Of a stretch of DNA of 64,000 nt, positions 60,075 to 64,000 are shown one piece after another. The translations under genes were made by a program, and so were the position numbers. The notes beneath the pieces were generated by a model, which ran no database searches, was not told the origin of the DNA, and was given only the letters and a program-made list of their open reading frames with translations. Position 1 is the stretch's first letter. Every line of letters starts with the position of its first letter. The DNA is from Bradyrhizobium diazoefficiens (GTDB taxonomy: Bacteria; Pseudomonadota; Alphaproteobacteria; Rhizobiales; Xanthobacteraceae), in the NCBI RefSeq assembly GCF_016599855.1, contig NZ_CP067041.1:5518001-5582000 (forward strand), in the 5' to 3' direction.

Positions 60075-61845
60075 TGATCAACTGCCCGGGGTTCTTGAGG
60101 TATTTCGAACGGATTGCGTCCGCAGCCCAATAGGCGAGCGCCGCGACCGTTCCGGTCGGGTTGTAGCCGGCATTCTGGGGAAACGCGCTGGCGCCCATGA
60201 CGAACAGATTTGGCACGTCCCAGCTCTGCAGGTAGCGATTGAGCGCGCTCGTGTTGGGATCGCTGCCCATGATCGCACCGCCGCAAAGATGCGTGGTCTG
60301 ATATTTGGTGATGTCGTACGGCGCCTTGCGATATTCCTTCTGAACGTGCTTTGCGCCCATCGCCTGGAAGATCTCGGCGAACTTGTCGGTCAGGAATTTG
60401 TTCTGCTTGATCTCGTTGTCATGGAAATCCATCGTGATCCGTGCCAGTGGGCGGTTGAAGCGGTCTTTGTAGGTCGGATCGAGATCGACATAGACGTCGC
60501 GGTAGCTGTACATGCTGCCGTGGACGCCCGTGCCTGGCTTCAGCGCGCTCTGATAGTTCTCCTTGACCGCCTTCTTCCACTGCGCGCCCCACAACGGCGT
60601 TCCCTCCGGCACCGGAGTGGTTTCGATCGGGCGGCCATTGGTCTGGACCTGCCCCACATAGCCGCCGCCGACGAAGCCATGCGGGCCGTGATCGAAATTG
60701 TCGCCGTTGAATTCGTCGATGCACATCCCGATCGCGCCGGAGGCGATGAAGGGGTTGAAGACGAATTTTGCGGGATCAAAGAAGCTGACGACATCAGAGG
60801 TGGTTTGGTGGGTAAAGTTACGGCCGATCACGCCGGTATTGGCCGCCGGGTCATAAGCCTTGCCGATACCGGACAGCAGCAGGAGCTGGACATTAAAGAT
60901 CGTATAGGCGGACAATACGACGAGGTCGGCCGGCTGCTCCCATTCTTCGCCTGCGGCATCCACGAAAGTGACGCCGGCGGCGCGTTTGCCGGAACTGTCG
61001 AGGTCGATGCGCACGACCTCGCTGTTGTCGCGCGCCGAAAAGTTTGGCTTGCGGACCAACACCGGCAAGATCGTGGTCTGCGGCGAGGCCTTTGAATAGT
61101 TGCCGCAGCCAAACCACTCGCAGAAGCCGCAATAGGTGCACGGGCCGAGGCGAACACCCAAAGGATTTTGGTACGGGCGCGACATATTCCCGGAGGGCTG
61201 GGGAAACGGCTTGTAGCCGAGGTCGCGTGCAGCTTTGCCGAACAGCGTGTGGCTGAACGGCTGATCCTGCGGCGGATTGGGATAGGGACGCGATCGCGGT
61301 CCTTCAAAGGGGTTGCCGCCCTCCATGATCGTGCCCTTGATGTTGCCGGCCTGACCGGAGGTTCCGCAGAGATATTCGAACCGGTCATAGTGCGGTTCGA
61401 GCTCGTCGTAAGTCACGCCCCAATCCTGGATGGTCATATCCTCAGGCAGGAAGCTTGCGCCGTAGCGTTCGGTCAGGTGCGTCTTCAATACGAAATCCGA
61501 CGGGAGGAAGCGCCAGGTCTCCGCATTCCAGTGCACCCCGCCCCCGCCGACGCCGTTCGGTGGCATGAACGCGCCCCAGCTCCTGATCGGAAGAGCCGTC
61601 TGGCTCATCTTGTTGCGGAAGGTGAACGTGGTCTGGCTCGGGCTCAGGAACAGCTCGTGGCGAATGCGATAGCGCAGCTCGTCCGCCGCGTAGCCGGGCG
61701 GGTAATCCGTGGCCGTGTTGCGCCAAGGACCGCGCTCGATCGCGATCACATCGAGGCCGGCGTCAGCGAGCTCGTAGGCCATGATCGAACCGGTCCAGCC
61801 GAGCCCGATGATGACAACGTCTTTTCGCGGAAGCTTGCGGACCAT
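60067..61845 (-). CDS. GMC-family flavoprotein dehydrogenase, large subunit
   Basis: A 592-residue FAD-dependent enzyme of the gluconate 2-dehydrogenase type. The Rossmann FAD motif is at the N-terminus (IIGLGWTGSIMAYELADAG). The middle holds CTYCGFCEWFGCGNYSKASP, a Cys-rich insert seen in the large subunit of this group. The C-terminal THLCGGAIMGSDPNTSALNR and AGYNPTGTVAALAYWAADAI carry the active-site His. It oxidises a sugar acid or polyol; the substrate is uncertain. The cytochrome and small subunits flank it. Confidence 0.9.
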   Translation of the reverse strand: MVRKLPRKDVVIIGLGWTGSIMAYELADAGLDVIAIERGPWRNTATDYPPGYAADELRYRIRHELFLSPSQTTFTFRNKMSQTALPIRSWGAFMPPNGVGGGGVHWNAETWRFLPSDFVLKTHLTERYGASFLPEDMTIQDWGVTYDELEPHYDRFEYLCGTSGQAGNIKGTIMEGGNPFEGPRSRPYPNPPQDQPFSHTLFGKAARDLGYKPFPQPSGNMSRPYQNPLGVRLGPCTYCGFCEWFGCGNYSKASPQTTILPVLVRKPNFSARDNSEVVRIDLDSSGKRAAGVTFVDAAGEEWEQPADLVVLSAYTIFNVQLLLLSGIGKAYDPAANTGVIGRNFTHQTTSDVVSFFDPAKFVFNPFIASGAIGMCIDEFNGDNFDHGPHGFVGGGYVGQVQTNGRPIETTPVPEGTPLWGAQWKKAVKENYQSALKPGTGVHGSMYSYRDVYVDLDPTYKDRFNRPLARITMDFHDNEIKQNKFLTDKFAEIFQAMGAKHVQKEYRKAPYDITKYQTTHLCGGAIMGSDPNTSALNRYLQSWDVPNLFVMGASAFPQNAGYNPTGTVAALAYWAADAIRSKYLKNPGQLINA

Positions 61846-61854
61846 GTCTGACGC

Positions 61855-62589
61855 TCACGATTTTGCCGGAGTCCAATCGGACCGCCCGGCGATGCTGACG
61901 GGCGGAAGCGGATAGCGCTCGTTGTGGCGACTGACCCAGTCGCGATAGTCGTAGCGGATGCCTGGAAAGCCGATCATCTTCCACCCGACCATGTCGCGAT
62001 TGCCGCCGTGGATCGGGTCGGAGAAAAAGCCCTCCGGGACGTCTTTCAGGAGCGCCGAGAAGAAGCCCTGGGCATCGACGCCTTCGAATTTGATCTCGCC
62101 CGCTTCGATCTTTCGCAACACATCGTCCTGCTCGGTGGGACTGAGCTCCACAAAGGATTTGCCGCCGTGCGTCGACGTGCAGTGCTTGTTGAGGGCCGCC
62201 AATCCCTTGCGATAGAGCTCGCCGGGCGTGAGCTCCGATTGCGGGCCCTGCTCTTTTGTACCCTTTGTGAAGGGGCCAAGCGTGTATAGATTCTGGCTTG
62301 CGCCATAAGGTCCTTTGAGCTGACGATCGATGAAGACAGCACAACCCGCATCCTTGCCGCCCGGCGTCTCCGGATCAGGCGGAATGATCCGGTCGACGAT
62401 CGCCTCCATGGCGCGGGCCTCGTCCAGGGTGAAAAACTGCCAAGGCCCCGGCCGCACAAGCTCAGGTGCCGAGTTGGGATAAGGCGACCATGGCGCATGA
62501 CCATGGATCATGCGGGCGCGTGTGAGCGATGTCGTGCCAACGAGCCACGTCGCCAGCGAAACCAGAAAGGTACGTCGCCGCATGGGCAT
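61855..62589 (-). CDS. Gluconate 2-dehydrogenase subunit 3-like protein
   Basis: A 244-residue protein with a Tat-like signal (MPMRRRTFLVSLATWLVG), then the subunit-3 domain: FFTLDEARAMEAIVDRIIPP, DAGCAVFIDRQLKGPYGASQ and GGNRDMVGWKMIGFPGIRYD. This subunit chaperones export of the flavoprotein in two- or three-component dehydrogenases. The start is one of the two adjacent Met codons at 62589/62583. The flavoprotein gene follows after 9 bp. Confidence 0.88.
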   Translation of the reverse strand: MPMRRRTFLVSLATWLVGTTSLTRARMIHGHAPWSPYPNSAPELVRPGPWQFFTLDEARAMEAIVDRIIPPDPETPGGKDAGCAVFIDRQLKGPYGASQNLYTLGPFTKGTKEQGPQSELTPGELYRKGLAALNKHCTSTHGGKSFVELSPTEQDDVLRKIEAGEIKFEGVDAQGFFSALLKDVPEGFFSDPIHGGNRDMVGWKMIGFPGIRYDYRDWVSRHNERYPLPPVSIAGRSDWTPAKS

Positions 62590-62632
62590 GTCCAATGAGC
62601 TGTCCGCCAACGAACCCAGCGCAGGCCGGTTC

Positions 62633-62839
62633 CTAAGACCGATCTTGGCTTTGGTTGGAGCCGGGCGACCTGTCATCCACCTGTTGAACGTGATAACCGG
62701 CCGGAAGGAGATGGCCCCCTTCTTCGTCCGCGACAGGAACATCCGTCACCAGGCCTTCGATCAAAGCGGCCTCCCAAACTTCCTTTTCCGTCGCAAAGGG
62801 CTTGCCGATCTGCCGCTCTCCTTCGAACAATGCATACAT
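62633..62839 (-). CDS. Small conserved-type hypothetical protein
   Basis: A 68-residue product: MYALFEGERQIGKPFATEKE followed by VWEAALIEGLVTDVPVADEE and an amphipathic end. I recall similar 60-70-residue proteins from Bradyrhizobium genomes. The longer frame upstream to 62998 overlaps the molybdoenzyme gene and is not protein-like. It lies 20 bp after that gene and 43 bp ahead of the GMC operon. Function unknown. Confidence 0.7.
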   Translation of the reverse strand: MYALFEGERQIGKPFATEKEVWEAALIEGLVTDVPVADEEGGHLLPAGYHVQQVDDRSPGSNQSQDRS

Positions 62840-62859
62840 GTTGCGTCCAATCGCGGGGT

Positions 62860-64000
62860 TCAGCCGGTTGAGATCGGAATCTCGCCACCTTCGAGAATCT
62901 CGGGGATGACATCCTTGAACAGCCGTACCGGGACCGATTTCGCCGCGGGAACCTTGCTGCCCTCCGCGTAGTGCCATAACGGGATCAAGCCATTGCACTC
63001 GGGATAGTACCCTGCGATTGTCCGGCGCGGGATGTCGTAGGACACGACCTGGAGCTCGCTCAGGCTGCGCTCGATGCCATCACCTGCCTCGGTGACCAGC
63101 GTGACGGTATCACCCGGCTTGAGACCATCCGCTTCCATGTCAGCGGGATTCATCAAGACCACGTAGCGGCTGCCCTGGATGCCGCGGAAACGGTCGTCCT
63201 CAGTGTAGATCGTCGTATTGAACTGCCCGTCCGCGCGCATCGTCATCAGCTCGTAGACGCCGTCGCTCTCCTGCGGCGGCGCGAAGGCCGATTTGGGCAC
63301 TGTGAAATTCGCCTTGCCGTTCGACGTCTTCCACTTGCGCTCGCGCGCGGCGAGCGGCCGCGGAAAGCCGCCGGGCTCGAACATGCGCTTGTTGAAATCC
63401 TCGAACTGGTCAGGATAGGTGCGTTCGATCGCGTCCCGAACTTTCGAGTAATCGCCGGTCCAGGCGTCCCAGTCGACCTTTGGATTTGGCTTCAGTGTCG
63501 CTTTGGCGAGCCCTGCAATAATCGCCGGCTCAGACAGAGCATCCTTGGCCACCGGGCGGCGCTGGCCGCGCGAGCCATGAATACACGCGGTGGAATCCTC
63601 CATCGATACCGCTTGCGCGCCGCTTGCCTGCTCGTCGATCTCGATCCGGCCGAGGCACGGCAGCAGATAAGTCACCTCGCCCGGCACGATATGGCTGCGG
63701 TTGAGCTTCGTCGCGATCTGCACCGACAGGCGCAGGCCGGACCAGGCGGGCTCCATCAATGATCGCTCCGGAATAGCGCGCACAAAATTGCCGCCGAGAC
63801 TGACGAAGCCGCGCACATCGCCCTTCAAGATGCCTTCGCAGGCATCCACGGTCGAAAGGCCGTCCCATCGCGGCGGCCCGAAGCCGTAGAGCTCGGCGAG
63901 CTTGTCGAGCGGCACGAGCTTCGTCTTCTCGGAGATGCCGACCGTGCGCTGGCCCTGCACATTGGAGTGACCGCGGATCGGCGAGATGCCGGCACCGGGC
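62860..64000 (-). CDS. YdeP/FdhF-like molybdopterin oxidoreductase, C-terminal part only
   Basis: The gene runs past the right end of the window, so only the last ~380 codons are seen; the first visible residues are PGAGISPIRGHSNVQGQRTV. The FVSLGGNFVRAIPE and GIQGSRYVVLMNPADMEADG segments and the C-terminal molybdopterin-dinucleotide-binding fold (GDTVTLVTEAGDGIERSLSE) fit the FdhA-like YdeP group, whose members are annotated as formate-dehydrogenase-like although their reaction is largely uncharacterised. Iron-sulfur and active-site residues lie outside the window. A tungstate- or molybdate-dependent enzyme would relate to the tupA/tupB genes. Confidence 0.8.
   Translation of the reverse strand, partial: PGAGISPIRGHSNVQGQRTVGISEKTKLVPLDKLAELYGFGPPRWDGLSTVDACEGILKGDVRGFVSLGGNFVRAIPERSLMEPAWSGLRLSVQIATKLNRSHIVPGEVTYLLPCLGRIEIDEQASGAQAVSMEDSTACIHGSRGQRRPVAKDALSEPAIIAGLAKATLKPNPKVDWDAWTGDYSKVRDAIERTYPDQFEDFNKRMFEPGGFPRPLAARERKWKTSNGKANFTVPKSAFAPPQESDGVYELMTMRADGQFNTTIYTEDDRFRGIQGSRYVVLMNPADMEADGLKPGDTVTLVTEAGDGIERSLSELQVVSYDIPRRTIAGYYPECNGLIPLWHYAEGSKVPAAKSVPVRLFKDVIPEILEGGEIPISTG

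Noticed and set aside
1..64000. tRNA, rRNA, CRISPR, prophage or insertion sequence genes
   Set aside because: No cloverleaf-like sequences, spacer arrays, transposase or integrase genes were found, apart from the single palindromic repeat.

Overview
The window looks like chromosomal DNA of a Bradyrhizobium-type alphaproteobacterium (Nitrobacteraceae/Rhizobiales). The grounds are its high GC content with strongly GC-biased third codon positions, a xoxF - cytochrome c - glutathione-dependent formaldehyde dehydrogenase - gfa order that I recall from Bradyrhizobium, several small proteins I recognise as Bradyrhizobium-type hypotheticals, and an 80-bp palindromic intergenic repeat of the kind common in that group. 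I see no insertion sequence, prophage, CRISPR array, rRNA or tRNA. Both ends cut through genes.

Layout. (1) 1-6.5 kb: quinoprotein accessory genes (CXXCW protein, XoxJ/MxaJ-like periplasmic protein, zinc metallohydrolase, SoxYZ-like carrier), then a NitT/TauT-type ABC transporter and small secreted proteins. (2) 6.7-10.9 kb: an RND efflux adaptor and pump. (3) 11.1-21.3 kb: the core of the window, a lanthanide-type methanol/alcohol oxidation locus. It holds an orphan pqqA of 26 codons, a lanmodulin-like four-EF-hand protein, a PQQ alcohol dehydrogenase with its own cytochrome c and XoxJ-like protein, an AraC regulator, xoxF, xoxG, glutathione-dependent formaldehyde dehydrogenase and gfa. (4) 21.3-25.3 kb: a candidate small RNA with a strong terminator, a Tat-exported molybdopterin hydroxylase pair, and the 3' stub of a third PQQ dehydrogenase. 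(5) 25.7-32.7 kb: truncated haemoglobin, 3-hydroxybutyryl-CoA dehydrogenase, an arsenic operon (arsR-arsI-arsC-aqpS), tungstate uptake genes and an acidic-repeat protein. (6) 32.8-43.3 kb: histidine utilisation (hutUHI / hutF-hutC) around a clear HutC-like operator, followed by an ABC transporter and an M20 amidohydrolase. (7) 43.3-47.9 kb: assorted small genes, including a Cys-rich copper-binding-type protein and a SCO-like copper chaperone. (8) 47.8-58.8 kb: Alternative Complex III (actABCDEF), divergent from a caa3-type cytochrome oxidase (subunits II, I, III, IV). (9) 58.8-64 kb: a membrane-bound, gluconate-dehydrogenase-like enzyme (triheme cytochrome, GMC flavoprotein, small subunit), a small protein and a partial YdeP/FdhF-like molybdoenzyme.

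How it fits together. Both dehydrogenases, XoxF and the 554-residue PQQ-ADH, carry the extra Asp (D-Y-D) that marks lanthanide-dependent enzymes. A lanmodulin-type metal buffer and PqqA, the peptide precursor of their cofactor, are encoded between them and the RND pump. Formaldehyde is passed to glutathione-linked oxidation. Electrons leave through XoxG-type cytochromes. The act-cox island 30 kb away encodes a quinol:cytochrome c oxidoreductase and a terminal oxidase, and next to it sits a GMC dehydrogenase able to feed quinol or cytochrome c. The most noteworthy items are the lanmodulin homologue with altered EF loops, the orphan pqqA, a near-identical 25-bp element upstream of both pqqA and xoxF, and the compact ACIII-caa3 island.
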